A stretch of DNA of 64,000 nucleotides from Bradyrhizobium sp. 139 (GTDB taxonomy: Bacteria; Pseudomonadota; Alphaproteobacteria; Rhizobiales; Xanthobacteraceae). The notes under the pieces are model-generated. The model was given only the letters and a program-made list of their open reading frames with translations, did no database searches and was not told the DNA's origin. Each line of letters opens with the position of its first letter. Position 1 is the stretch's first letter. The position numbers and the translations under genes were made by a program. Positions 1-8,854 of the stretch are shown here, one piece after another. The stretch lies in contig NZ_JADPKS010000028.1 of NCBI RefSeq assembly GCF_023074175.1, positions 145,581 to 209,580 on the forward strand, read 5' to 3'.

Positions 1-52
1 CCGGGCGATCCCGTATTCAGAGATAGTCGTGACTCAGCCGATAAGCTGCCGC

Positions 53-83
53 GTACTGGATTCCCCGCTTTCGCGGGGAATGA
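53..83. repeat. Half of a dispersed palindromic repeat
   Basis: A short inverted repeat (CCCCGC TTTC GCGGGG core) flanked by TACTGGATT on one side and AATGAC on the other. Read on the minus strand it resembles the element at 38521-38615, which shares the GTCAT...ATCCAGTA ends. It lies just downstream of the DUF815 gene. Intergenic repeats of this look are common in Bradyrhizobium-type genomes (family knowledge). The rest of positions 1-112 holds no gene that I can support. Confidence 0.6.
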
Positions 84-112
84 CAGTTGTGGGTCGGGCT
101 CTATCGATCGCG

Positions 113-1093
113 CTACTTCGCCGTCAGCTTCACGCCGAGCCGTCCCGCCAGCTCCTGCACGAACTGCCAGGCGACGCGGCCCGAGCGCGAGCCGCGCGTG
201 GTCGACCATTCCAGCGCCTCACGCTCCAGCGCCTCGTCGTCGACCTTGATGCCGAAATGACTGCAATAGCCGCGCACCATCGCAAGATATTCGTCCTGGC
301 TGCAGCGGTGGAAACCGAGCCACAGTCCGAAGCGATCCGACAACGAGACCTTCTCCTCCACCGCTTCGCCTGGATTGATCGCGGTCGAACGCTCGTTCTC
401 GATCATCTCGCGCGCCAGCAGATGGCGCCGGTTGGAGGTGGCGTAGAGGATGACGTTCTCGGGTCGGCCCTCGATGCCGCCTTCGAGCACCGCCTTGAGC
501 GACTTGTAGGAGGCATCATTGCCGTCGAAGGAGAGGTCGTCGCAGAACACGACGAAGCCGAAGGATGAGGCACGCAACTGCTCCATCAGCGCGGGCAGGC
601 TCTCGATGTCCTCGCGGTGGATCTCGATCAGCTTGAGTTTGTTCGCAGGCTTTCGGTCGGCATTGATGCTGGCATGGACCGCCTTCACCAGCGACGACTT
701 GCCCATGCCGCGCGCGCCCCAGAGCAGTGCATTGTTGGCGGGCAGGCCGCCTGCGAAGCGTTCGGTGTTCTCCATCAGGATGTCGCGCACCCGCTCGACG
801 CCCTTCAGCAGGAACAACTCGACGCGGCTGACCCGCGGCACCGCCGAAAGGCGGCCGTCCGGGTGCCAGACATAGGCGTCCGCTCGCTCGAACGATTCGC
901 GTTCGACGGCCGGATTGCCTTGGGCGGAGAGGTGCGCCGCGATGCTCTCCAGCGCGCGGACGATGCGATCCTGGGAGAGGTCCCGGGCCGCCTTAGGGAC
1001 TGCCGTGGGGCGTTTTGCCGCGACGCGGGCAGGCCTCGTGGCAGGGGTACGGGGGCCTTTGCCGGCCGGGCTTTTGCTTGGTTTTCTGGGCAT
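113..1093 (-). CDS. DUF815 family P-loop ATPase
   Basis: A 326-residue protein of the DUF815 AAA-like ATPase family, whose cellular role is not settled. The first 60 residues are Lys/Arg/Pro/Ala-rich and probably disordered. The ATPase core follows, with Walker A GARGMGKS at residues 126-133, a Walker B-like strand FVVFCDD ending near 186, and a sensor-like SNRRHLL near residue 220. I start at the ATG at 1093 because AGGAA lies just upstream. A longer in-frame TTG at 1177 would add an unlikely N-terminus. It is divergent from yajC, an arrangement I associate with related rhizobia. Confidence 0.85.
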   Translation of the reverse strand: MPRKPSKSPAGKGPRTPATRPARVAAKRPTAVPKAARDLSQDRIVRALESIAAHLSAQGNPAVERESFERADAYVWHPDGRLSAVPRVSRVELFLLKGVERVRDILMENTERFAGGLPANNALLWGARGMGKSSLVKAVHASINADRKPANKLKLIEIHREDIESLPALMEQLRASSFGFVVFCDDLSFDGNDASYKSLKAVLEGGIEGRPENVILYATSNRRHLLAREMIENERSTAINPGEAVEEKVSLSDRFGLWLGFHRCSQDEYLAMVRGYCSHFGIKVDDEALEREALEWSTTRGSRSGRVAWQFVQELAGRLGVKLTAK

Positions 1094-1273
1094 GTCCGAA
1101 GTTCCTGAGAACGCAGCCTTATCGGGCCTGACCGCCCGCCGCAAGGTGGCCAAAAGGGCGGTCTGGCAGCGTTGCAATTGGGGCGGTGGCCGCTATAGTC
1201 CGCGCGAATTTGACCGAGCCGGTGGCCCAAGGGGCCTGACCGGCTTTCCCCCGTTCTCACGAGGATCGTCCGA

Positions 1274-1642
1274 ATGCTGATTACTCCTGCGTATGCCCAG
1301 GCTGCGGGCGCCGGCGACACCAACAGCATGTTGATGTCGTTGCTGCCGTTCGCCCTGATCTTCGTGATCATGTACTTCCTGATTCTGCGCCCGCAGCAGA
1401 AGAAGGTGAAGGACCATGCCGACCTCGTGAAGAACATCCGCCGCGGCGATACCGTCGTGACCTCGGGCGGCCTCGTCGGCAAGGTCACCAAGGTCGTCGA
1501 CGACGACCAGATCGAGTTCGAGATCGCCGATGGCGTGCGAGTGCGGCAGATGCGTTCGATGGTCTCCGGCGTACGAGCCAAGGGCGAGCCGGCCAAAGAA
1601 AGCGCCAAGGAAAGCGCCAAGGACGACACCGCCGCGAAGTGA
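1274..1642 (+). CDS. yajC: Sec translocon accessory subunit YajC
   Basis: A 122-residue single-pass inner-membrane protein. One strongly hydrophobic helix (about residues 20-40, ending in FLILRPQQKK) is followed by the conserved cytoplasmic beta domain (GDTVVTSGGLVGKV, about 60-75). The C-terminus is Lys/Glu/Ala-rich and contains the repeat AKESAKESAK. It works with SecD and SecF in proton-motive-force-assisted protein export. A GAGGAT ribosome site precedes the ATG. It is the first gene of the yajC-secD-secF operon, with 47 bases to secD. Confidence 0.97.
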   Translation: MLITPAYAQAAGAGDTNSMLMSLLPFALIFVIMYFLILRPQQKKVKDHADLVKNIRRGDTVVTSGGLVGKVTKVVDDDQIEFEIADGVRVRQMRSMVSGVRAKGEPAKESAKESAKDDTAAK

Positions 1643-1689
1643 TCGCCTGCGCGAGTATCTCAAGTCTCCTGATCTGACAGGTCCAGTCG

Positions 1690-3294
1690 ATGTTGTATTT
1701 CACGCGGTGGAAAGCGCTCGGGATCATCCTGACGGCGCTGATCGTGTGCCTCTGCGCGGTCCCGAACTTCTTCCCCGAGGCGCAGGTCAAGACCTGGCCC
1801 GCCTGGGCGCAGCGTCGGCTCGTGCTCGGCCTCGACCTTCAGGGCGGCTCTTATTTGCTGCTCGAGGTCGACGGCAACTATGTAAAGAAGGAAAGGCTCG
1901 ACCAGGTCCGCGACGACGTTCGCCGGACCCTGCGCGATGCCAAGATCGGATTCACCGGCGGCGTGACCGTGCGCAACGACGCGGCCGAGGTTCGCATCAC
2001 CAAGGAATCGGACGTGCAGCCTGCGCTCGCCAAGCTGCGCGAGCTGTCCCAGCCGCTGGGCGGACTGATGGGATCGAGCGGTCAGCGCGACCTTGACGTG
2101 ACCGAAGCCGGCGGCGGCGTGATCCGTTTGACCATCCCGCAGGCCGCGATGCTCGACCGTATGCGCAAGACCATCGAGCAGTCGATCCAGATCGTCGAGC
2201 GCCGCGTCAACGAGCTCGGCACCGTCGAGCCTGTGATCCAGCGCCAGGGCAACGACCGCATCCTGGTGCAGGTCCCCGGCCTCCAGGATCCGACCCGCCT
2301 CAAGGAGCTGCTGGGCAAGACCGCGAAAATGGAATTCCGCATGGTCGATACGTCCGTGCCGCCGGATCAGGCGCAGCAGGGGCGGTTGCCGCCGGAATCC
2401 GAACTGTTGATGAGCGCGTCGCCGCCGCCCACGCCCTATGTGGTGAAGAAGCAGGTGCTAGTGGCCGGCGGCGATCTGACCGATGCCCAGGCGAGCTTCG
2501 ACCAGCGCACGAGTGAGCCGGTCGTCAGCTTCAAATTCAATACGTCGGGCGCGCGCAAGTTCTCGCAGGCCACGCAGGAGAACGTGGGGCTGCCCTTCGC
2601 AATCGTTCTCGACAACAAGGTGATCTCGGCGCCCGTCATCCGCGAGCCCATCACCGGCGGCCAGGGCCAGATCTCCGGCAATTTCACCGTACAATCGGCC
2701 AATGATCTCGCTATCCTGCTGCGCGCCGGCGCGCTGCCGGCGCCGCTCACGGTGGTCGAAGAGCGCACGGTCGGCCCGGGTCTTGGTCAGGACTCGATCG
2801 AAAAGGGCGAGCTCGCGGCCTATGTCGGCTCGATCCTGGTTATCGTGTTCATGCTGCTGACCTACCGGCTGTTCGGCGTGTTCGCCAACATCGCAGTGGC
2901 GATCAACGTCGCGATGATCTTCGGCCTGTTGTCGCTGCTCAACGCCACGCTCACGCTGCCCGGCATCGCCGGCATCGTACTCACCGTCGGCATCGCGGTC
3001 GATTCCAACGTGCTGATCTACGAGCGTATCCGCGAGGAGCTGCGCGGCGGCCGCAACGCGATCTCGGCGATCGACGCCGGCTTCAAGCGGGCGCTTGCGA
3101 CCATCCTCGATTCCAACATCACCACCTTCATTGCCGCCGCGGTGCTGTTCTACATCGGCACCGGCCCGGTGCGCGGCTTCGCCGTGACGCTCGGGATCGG
3201 CATCATCACCACGGTGTTCACCGCCTTCACCTTGACGCGACTGATCGTGGCCTGGTGGGTGCGGTGGAAGCGGCCGCAGAGCGTGCCGATCTAG
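1690..3294 (+). CDS. secD: Protein translocase subunit SecD
   Basis: A 534-residue SecD, the usual length. There is an N-terminal membrane helix (residues 8-28), the LGLDLQGGSYLLLEVD motif near 46-61, a large periplasmic P1 domain, and a C-terminal block of five helices containing AVDSNVLIYERIREE at about 435-450, the SecD/SecF proton-path motif. With SecF it pulls translocating preproteins through SecYEG on the periplasmic side. It is in an operon with yajC upstream and secF 10 bases downstream. Confidence 0.98.
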   Translation: MLYFTRWKALGIILTALIVCLCAVPNFFPEAQVKTWPAWAQRRLVLGLDLQGGSYLLLEVDGNYVKKERLDQVRDDVRRTLRDAKIGFTGGVTVRNDAAEVRITKESDVQPALAKLRELSQPLGGLMGSSGQRDLDVTEAGGGVIRLTIPQAAMLDRMRKTIEQSIQIVERRVNELGTVEPVIQRQGNDRILVQVPGLQDPTRLKELLGKTAKMEFRMVDTSVPPDQAQQGRLPPESELLMSASPPPTPYVVKKQVLVAGGDLTDAQASFDQRTSEPVVSFKFNTSGARKFSQATQENVGLPFAIVLDNKVISAPVIREPITGGQGQISGNFTVQSANDLAILLRAGALPAPLTVVEERTVGPGLGQDSIEKGELAAYVGSILVIVFMLLTYRLFGVFANIAVAINVAMIFGLLSLLNATLTLPGIAGIVLTVGIAVDSNVLIYERIREELRGGRNAISAIDAGFKRALATILDSNITTFIAAAVLFYIGTGPVRGFAVTLGIGIITTVFTAFTLTRLIVAWWVRWKRPQSVPI

Positions 3295-3304
3295 GAGCCT
3301 GATC

Positions 3305-4324
3305 GTGACTCACACCGTTCTCATCGGGCTCGGCATCCTCATTGTCGTCCTCACCGTGGTCGCCGCGCTCGGGCTGCTGCCGTCGCTCCGCATTGTCCCG
3401 GACGACACGCATTTCGACTTCACGCGCTTCCGCCGGATCAGCTTCCCGATCTCGGCGGCGCTGTCGATCGTCGCGATCACGCTGTTCTTCACCCACGGCC
3501 TCAATTTCGGCATCGACTTCCGCGGCGGCACGCTGCTGGAGGTGCAGGCCAAGTCCGGCACGGCCGACATCGCGGCAATGCGCACGACGCTCGATGCGCT
3601 GCATCTGGGTGAAGTCCAGCTCCAGCAGTTCGGCGGTCCCGCCGACGTCCTGATCCGCGTCGCGGAGCAGCCGGGCGGCGATGCCGCCCAGCAGGCAGCC
3701 GTGCAGAAGGTCCGCACCGCGCTCGGCGATTCCGTCGACTATCGCCGCGTCGAAGTGGTCGGCCCGCGCGTCTCCGGCGAACTCCTGGCCTATGGCATGC
3801 TCGGCCTGATGCTCGCGATCGTCTCGATCCTGATCTATCTCTGGTTCCGCTTCGAGTGGCAGTTCGCGCTGGGCGCCATGATCGCAAACGTGCACGACAT
3901 CGTGCTGACGATCGGCTTCATGTCGATCAGCCAGGTCGATTTCGATCTGACCAGCATAGCCGCGCTTCTGACCATCCTAGGCTATTCGCTCAACGACACC
4001 GTCGTGATCTACGACCGCATCCGCGAAATGCTGCGCCGCTACAAGAAGATGCCGATGCCGCAGCTTCTCAACGAGTCCATCAACTCCACCCTGTCGCGTT
4101 CGATCATCACCCACTTCACCGTGACGTTGGCGCTGCTGGCTCTGCTGCTGTTCGGCGGCCATGCCATCCACAGCTTCACCGCGGTGATGATGTTCGGCGT
4201 TGTGCTGGTCGGCACCTATACCTCGATCTTCATCGCGGCTCCGATCCTGATCTATCTCGGCGTCGGCGAGCATCGCGAAGATGCGCCCGATAAGGCTACG
4301 CCGGCGAAGAAAAACAAGGCATGA
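3305..4324 (+). CDS. secF: Protein translocase subunit SecF
   Basis: A 339-residue SecF. The first two N-terminal hydrophobic segments and FGIDFRGGTLLEV (about 64-76) are followed by a periplasmic domain and five C-terminal helices with LGYSLNDTVVIYDRIRE (about 222-238). The start is GTG with an AGGAG site seven bases upstream, 10 bases after the secD stop. It partners with SecD and YajC. The Lys/Ala-rich tail (TPAKKNKA) is cytoplasmic by topology. Confidence 0.98.
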   Translation: MTHTVLIGLGILIVVLTVVAALGLLPSLRIVPDDTHFDFTRFRRISFPISAALSIVAITLFFTHGLNFGIDFRGGTLLEVQAKSGTADIAAMRTTLDALHLGEVQLQQFGGPADVLIRVAEQPGGDAAQQAAVQKVRTALGDSVDYRRVEVVGPRVSGELLAYGMLGLMLAIVSILIYLWFRFEWQFALGAMIANVHDIVLTIGFMSISQVDFDLTSIAALLTILGYSLNDTVVIYDRIREMLRRYKKMPMPQLLNESINSTLSRSIITHFTVTLALLALLLFGGHAIHSFTAVMMFGVVLVGTYTSIFIAAPILIYLGVGEHREDAPDKATPAKKNKA

Positions 4325-4384
4325 TCCGAACCGCATGCCCTCGCACGCGTTTGCGAGGGCAGTAAGCTCATTCGGACGAGGCTG

Positions 4385-4768
4385 ATGGCCGGCGATCCCA
4401 ACGCTCCGCATTTCCCGCGCTCGGCGCCGATCGAAGCCTATGGCAAGGGCGGCTTCGCCTTTGCCGGCATGTCCCATCGGGGATCGCTGCTCTGCCTGCC
4501 CGACGCGATCTGGGCCTGGGATGTGACGGACCCTACCGGGATCGACCGTTATTCGCTGGACCGGGTCTTCATGGCGGCCAACAGCATTGACACGCTTCTG
4601 ATCGGCACCGGAACCGGTGTCTGGCTGCCGCCGCCGGACCTGCGGCAGGCGCTGAAGGCGGTGAGGGTGGTTCTGGACACGATGCAAACCGGTCCTGCCG
4701 TGCGCACCTACAACATCATGATCGGCGAGCGGCGCCGCGTCGCGGCCGCGCTGATCGCCGTCCCATGA
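4385..4768 (+). CDS. Mth938-like domain protein (NDUFAF3 homologue)
   Basis: A 127-residue protein of the Mth938/DUF498 fold. Conserved features include IEAYGKGGFAFAG near residues 16-28, a DxxxI core with IDTLLIGTGTG (about 63-73), and RTYNIMIGERRRVAAALIAVP at the C-terminus (describing the region, about 107-127). The human homologue NDUFAF3 is a complex I assembly factor (established knowledge). Its position directly behind secDF suggests a link to membrane insertion. A GAGG site precedes the ATG. It overlaps the next gene by ATGA, which implies translational coupling. Confidence 0.85.
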   Translation: MAGDPNAPHFPRSAPIEAYGKGGFAFAGMSHRGSLLCLPDAIWAWDVTDPTGIDRYSLDRVFMAANSIDTLLIGTGTGVWLPPPDLRQALKAVRVVLDTMQTGPAVRTYNIMIGERRRVAAALIAVP

Positions 4769-5628
4769 GCAGCGCTGCGCCTCTGCCCGATTCGGTTGCC
4801 TTCTGCGCCGGCCTCGTGCGCAGCCATGACTTTCCGCGCTATGCCGCAACGCTGTTCGCGCCGGCCGCCGAGCGCCAAGCGCTGCTGGCGCTCTATGCCT
4901 TCAATGTCGAGATCGTCCGCGTCCGCGACCAGGTGAGCCAGCCCTTGCCCGGCGAAATCCGCCTGCAATGGTGGACCGACATGCTGTCGGGCCACGTCCA
5001 TGGCAGCGCCGAGGGCAATCCCGTGGCAGCAGAGCTATTGCGTGCGATCCGCGATTTCGACCTTCCGGTCGGGCCGCTATCGCTGCTCGCCGACGAGCAT
5101 CAGTTCGATCTCTATAACGATCCGATGCCGACCATGACGGCTCTGGAGGGTTATCTGGACGCGACCTGTTCGGCATTGTTTGCCCTCGCGGCCCGGGTCA
5201 TGGCGCCGCCCTCGGAGGCGGCCGAGCATATCGCAAGGCATGCCGGGCTCGCCCAGGGCATCGCGCAGGTGATCGCAAATCTGCCGCGCGACTCGGCGCA
5301 CCGACAACTATTCCTGCCGCAGCAGCTGCTGGCGAGCCATGGCTGCCCGATGGAGGACGTGTTCGCCGGCAAGGAGACGCCGAATCTGCATGCGGTGCTG
5401 GGCCAGCTCGTGGGCGAAGCCGAGCAGCATTTGACGACGGCCTGGTCGCTGTTGGCGGAGGTGCCAGCGTCGGCACGGCCAGCGTTTCTGCTGCTGGCCC
5501 AGGTGCGGGACGACCTCAAGCGCCTGTCGCAACCCGGGCGCAATCCGTTTGCGCTGCAGCCGTCGTCGCGGCTGCGCACGCTATGGACCCTGTGGCGGGC
5601 TTCACGTTCCAGCGAATTTACCAAATAG
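4765..5628 (+). CDS. Squalene/phytoene-synthase-like protein (NDUFAF6-type)
   Basis: A 287-residue member of the squalene/phytoene synthase fold. The Asp-rich DxxxD metal sites of true prenyl synthases are not evident: the expected first site reads VRVRDQVSQ near residues 50-58, and the second region reads LPRDSAHRQLFLP near 173-185. It therefore looks more like NDUFAF6, a complex I assembly factor, than a carotenoid or hopanoid enzyme. It overlaps the Mth938-like gene by four bases (ATGA). No carotenoid or hopanoid genes are nearby. Confidence 0.8.
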   Translation: MSSAAPLPDSVAFCAGLVRSHDFPRYAATLFAPAAERQALLALYAFNVEIVRVRDQVSQPLPGEIRLQWWTDMLSGHVHGSAEGNPVAAELLRAIRDFDLPVGPLSLLADEHQFDLYNDPMPTMTALEGYLDATCSALFALAARVMAPPSEAAEHIARHAGLAQGIAQVIANLPRDSAHRQLFLPQQLLASHGCPMEDVFAGKETPNLHAVLGQLVGEAEQHLTTAWSLLAEVPASARPAFLLLAQVRDDLKRLSQPGRNPFALQPSSRLRTLWTLWRASRSSEFTK

Positions 5629-5673
5629 CGGCCGGCTTATCGCCTCAAACCGCCGAATGCTCTATGCTGTCCT

Positions 5674-6918
5674 ATGGCTGAGTTGTCCCAGAACACATCC
5701 TCCGATCTCAGCGGCTTTCCGGTCGCGCCGGCCGACATTCATGCCGCCGCCGACACCATCCGCGGCGCCGTCGTCGAGACGCCCTGTAGCTACAGCCGCA
5801 CGCTGAGCAACATCTGCGGCTGCGACATCTGGCTGAAATTCGAGAACCTCCAGTTCACGTCCTCGTTCAAGGAGCGGGGCGCGCTTAACCGGCTCACCGC
5901 GCTGACGCCAGAGGAGCGTGCGCGTGGTGTCATCGCGATGTCGGCGGGCAACCATGCGCAGGGCGTCGCCTATCACGCCAAGCGGCTCGGCATTCCCGCC
6001 ACCATCGTCATGCCGGTCGGCACGCCCATGGTGAAGGTCGAGAACACGAAGCACCACGGCGCGGAGGTGGTGGTGACGGGCGCGACGCTGGAGGAGGCGG
6101 CCGCGTATGCGCGAAGCCACGGCGAAGCCCGCGGCATGATTTTCGTCCACCCCTACGACGATCCGCTTGTCATCGCGGGGCAGGGCACTGTCGGGCTCGA
6201 GATGCTGAAGGAAGTGCCCGAGCTCGATACGCTGGTGGTCCCGATCGGCGGCGGTGGCCTGATCAGCGGCATCGGCATTGCTGCGAAATCGATCAAGCCG
6301 TCACTCCGGATTTTGGGCGTCGAGGCCTGGCTCTATCCCTCGATGTACAACGCCATCCATGACGGCAATCTGCCCGCGCGCGGCGATACCCTCGCCGAAG
6401 GCATCGCGGTGAAATCGCCGGGCAAGATCACCACCGAGATCGTCCGCCGCCTCGTCGACGATATCGCGCTGGTGAACGAAGCCGAGCTCGAACGCGCGGT
6501 CGCGGCCCTGATCTCGATCGAGAAGACGGTCGTCGAGGGCGCCGGCGCTGCCGGCCTTGCCGCGCTGATGTCCGATCCGTCCCGCTTTGCTGGCCAGAAG
6601 GTTGGCCTGGTGCTGAGCGGCGGCAACATCGACACGAGGCTGATCGCATCTGTCCTTACACGTGAGCTGGCACGCGAAGGGCGGCTGACCCAATTGTCGC
6701 TCGATATCCCTGATCGGCCGGGGCAATTGGCTGCCGTCGCGGCGCTTCTGGCCGAGGCCGGCGCCAACATCATCGAGGTCTCGCATCAGCGGACCTTCTC
6801 CGATCTGCCGGCCAAGGCGACGCTGCTCCAGCTGGTCATCGAAACCCGCGACAGTGCGCATCTCGACGAGGTCATGGCCAGGCTCAGTGCATCCGGACTG
6901 AGCGCGCGCTGCACCTGA
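5674..6918 (+). CDS. ilvA: Threonine ammonia-lyase with C-terminal ACT domain
   Basis: A 414-residue PLP enzyme that deaminates threonine to 2-oxobutanoate. The PLP lysine is K66 in SSFKERGA, followed by SAGNHAQGVAYHAKRLG (about 91-107) and the phosphate-binding GGGGLISG (about 192-199). A C-terminal ACT domain (about residues 335-412) suggests allosteric control. The length fits the shorter biosynthetic or catabolic class rather than the 500-residue E. coli IlvA, so the exact subtype is open. The ribosome site is weak. It lies 45 bases after the preceding gene on the same strand. Confidence 0.9.
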   Translation: MAELSQNTSSDLSGFPVAPADIHAAADTIRGAVVETPCSYSRTLSNICGCDIWLKFENLQFTSSFKERGALNRLTALTPEERARGVIAMSAGNHAQGVAYHAKRLGIPATIVMPVGTPMVKVENTKHHGAEVVVTGATLEEAAAYARSHGEARGMIFVHPYDDPLVIAGQGTVGLEMLKEVPELDTLVVPIGGGGLISGIGIAAKSIKPSLRILGVEAWLYPSMYNAIHDGNLPARGDTLAEGIAVKSPGKITTEIVRRLVDDIALVNEAELERAVAALISIEKTVVEGAGAAGLAALMSDPSRFAGQKVGLVLSGGNIDTRLIASVLTRELAREGRLTQLSLDIPDRPGQLAAVAALLAEAGANIIEVSHQRTFSDLPAKATLLQLVIETRDSAHLDEVMARLSASGLSARCT

Positions 6919-6936
6919 GCGGCGCGCACCCGTGTG

Positions 6937-8115
6937 CTATCGCGGTGTCAAACTCGCGAGGTGCCCGATCAGCCGATCGATCTCGGCATCCGTATTGTAG
7001 TAATGCGGGGATGCCCGCACGACCGGCGGCAGCGCGCGGACTTCGGCATCGATGCGGGTGCTTGACGGATGTGAAACGCCGATCGTGATGCCGGCCGAAG
7101 CGGCACTTCTGACAATGGCGTCCGCCTCACGCCCATCGATCGTGAAGCTGACGATGGCACCCGGCGCGCGGCCGAGATCGCGAATGGTGATACCGCGAAT
7201 GGCGGCAATGCCGTAGCGAAGCCGGCCTGCAAGCAGGCGGCAGCGCTGCTCGATGGGGCCGAGGCCTATCGCGAGGGCATAATCGACAGCAGCGCCGAGA
7301 CCGAGACGTGCCGCGTAATTGTTCTCCCATGTCTCGAAACGACGGGCATCATCGCGGAGCCGATATTCATCTCGCGAAACCCAAGGCGCGGCGAAGTGGT
7401 CGATCATCGGCGGTTCGAGCCGTTGCAGCATCTCGCGGCGGACGTAGAGAAAGCCGGTGCCGCGCGGGCCGCGGAGGAATTTGCGCCCCGTCGCCGACAA
7501 CATGTCACAGCCGATGGCTTCGACGTCGACCGCCATCTGGCCGACCGCCTGGCAGGCGTCGAGCAGATAGGGAATGCCCCGCGCCCGCGCGATCTTGCCG
7601 ATCGCCGCCGCGGGATTGACCAGCCCGCCATTGGTCGGAACCCAGGTGATGGCGATCAGCTTCACCCGCTCATCGATCATGCGTTCGAGCGCCTGGATGT
7701 CGAGCTCGCCACCGGCATCGCTCGGCACCACATCGATGATCGCGCCCGTGCGCTTGGCGAGCTGAAGAAACGCGACATAGTTGGCGGCGTATTCCGCCTC
7801 GGCGGTCAGGATGCGATCGCCGGCGCGAAACGGAAGCGCGTAGAACGCCATCTGCCAGGCGACCGTTGCGTTCTCCATGAGCGCGATCTCATCGGGGGCG
7901 GCATTCAGCAGACGCGCCACCGAGCCGTAGACCGCTTCAAGCCGGTCGGACTCGCGGTCAGCGGCAGCATAACCTCCGATCTCGCTTTCCAGATCGATAT
8001 GCTGCTTCATGGCTTCGACGACAGGGACAGGCATGAGAGCCGCCCCCGCGTTGTGCAGGTACGCAACCCGGGAGGTGGCTGGCGTGTCGGCACGTATTCG
8101 CTCGATGTCGATCAA
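6937..8115 (-). CDS. Class V aminotransferase (PLP-dependent)
   Basis: A 392-residue fold-type I PLP enzyme of the class V family (NifS/isopenicillin-epimerase-like). Key features are LHNAGAALMPVPV near the N-terminus, the PLP-contacting DACQ (about 187-190), and the Schiff-base lysine K212 in SATGRKFLRGPRGTGF. The substrate cannot be assigned. I prefer the TTG at 8115, which has AAAGG upstream; the in-frame TTG at 8178 has none. Neighbours give no pathway clue. Confidence 0.85.
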   Translation of the reverse strand: MIDIERIRADTPATSRVAYLHNAGAALMPVPVVEAMKQHIDLESEIGGYAAADRESDRLEAVYGSVARLLNAAPDEIALMENATVAWQMAFYALPFRAGDRILTAEAEYAANYVAFLQLAKRTGAIIDVVPSDAGGELDIQALERMIDERVKLIAITWVPTNGGLVNPAAAIGKIARARGIPYLLDACQAVGQMAVDVEAIGCDMLSATGRKFLRGPRGTGFLYVRREMLQRLEPPMIDHFAAPWVSRDEYRLRDDARRFETWENNYAARLGLGAAVDYALAIGLGPIEQRCRLLAGRLRYGIAAIRGITIRDLGRAPGAIVSFTIDGREADAIVRSAASAGITIGVSHPSSTRIDAEVRALPPVVRASPHYYNTDAEIDRLIGHLASLTPR

Positions 8116-8206
8116 GTGCGCCGCCTTTGCTCTCGCGATCTCACTGCATGAATTAGATGCGCCGAGGAATGCGGACAAGAGGCCGGTTGCAACATCTGGT
8201 TTCGCC

Positions 8207-8779
8207 TCAGATGCAGAGGCTGAGCAGCTTGATGTGGCAGCCGCTGGATTTCGGCTTGCTGGCGGGCGCGGCCTCGCGCTTCACGGCAACCAGCGGCTCC
8301 TTGCCCTTCTTGCCTTTGCCCTTCGGCTCGTAATCGCCGGCGATCACCATCGCCCAATAGGTGCGCTTGCCGCCGGCGTTCCTGGCGCTCGCGATGCCGA
8401 TCCGGGAGGCGTTGTGCAGCAGCAGGTTCTTGCGATGCCCGGACGAGTCGATCCACTGGCCGAGAGTCTTCTCGAAATTGTCGTAGCCGTAAGCGATATT
8501 CTCGGCGGCGCGTCCCGCGCCGGCCGGTGCGACGCGCCGGTTGAACGGGCCGAGGGCGTCGTGGCTGAGATCGTCCTTCGCTGCCATCGCGCGGGCCTGG
8601 TCCATGGCGATGCGGTCGAGGGTTGAATCGCGCACGACGCGGACTTCACCGTGCTTGAGGCGGAAGCTCGAGATCAGCTCGGCCGGCGTTTCGGCCATTG
8701 CGGGCGCGGCTGCGAGCAGCAGAAGGCCGGCGATCATGGCGCCAGCCACACGATGCATCATCGTCCCCCGAGTGCCCAT
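8207..8779 (-). CDS. Secreted CAP (SCP-like) domain protein
   Basis: About 190 residues. The signal peptide contains MMHRVAGAMIAGLLLLAAAPAMA, described here in part as a hydrophobic run ending AAAPAMA-E. The CAP domain motifs are LDRIAMDQARAMA, a histidine in LSHDAL, the ENIAYGY signature and the WIDSSGHRKNLL motif. CAP domains occur in bacterial secreted proteins of mostly unknown role. The C-terminus is Lys-rich and ends CHIKLLSLCI with two cysteines. The ATG at 8779 has AGGTGG upstream; an ATG-ATG at 8761 is an alternative start. Confidence 0.85.
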   Translation of the reverse strand: MGTRGTMMHRVAGAMIAGLLLLAAAPAMAETPAELISSFRLKHGEVRVVRDSTLDRIAMDQARAMAAKDDLSHDALGPFNRRVAPAGAGRAAENIAYGYDNFEKTLGQWIDSSGHRKNLLLHNASRIGIASARNAGGKRTYWAMVIAGDYEPKGKGKKGKEPLVAVKREAAPASKPKSSGCHIKLLSLCI

Positions 8780-8854
8780 AACCCCCACCTGGCTAGCGCT
8801 ATCTGTTTGCTTCTCTATTGCCAATGTGGACGCTTCAAGGCGCGGTGCGCGATG

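Noticed and set aside
4765..5628. Assignment as phytoene synthase (crtB)
   Set aside because: The Asp-rich catalytic motifs are not evident and no carotenoid genes are present.
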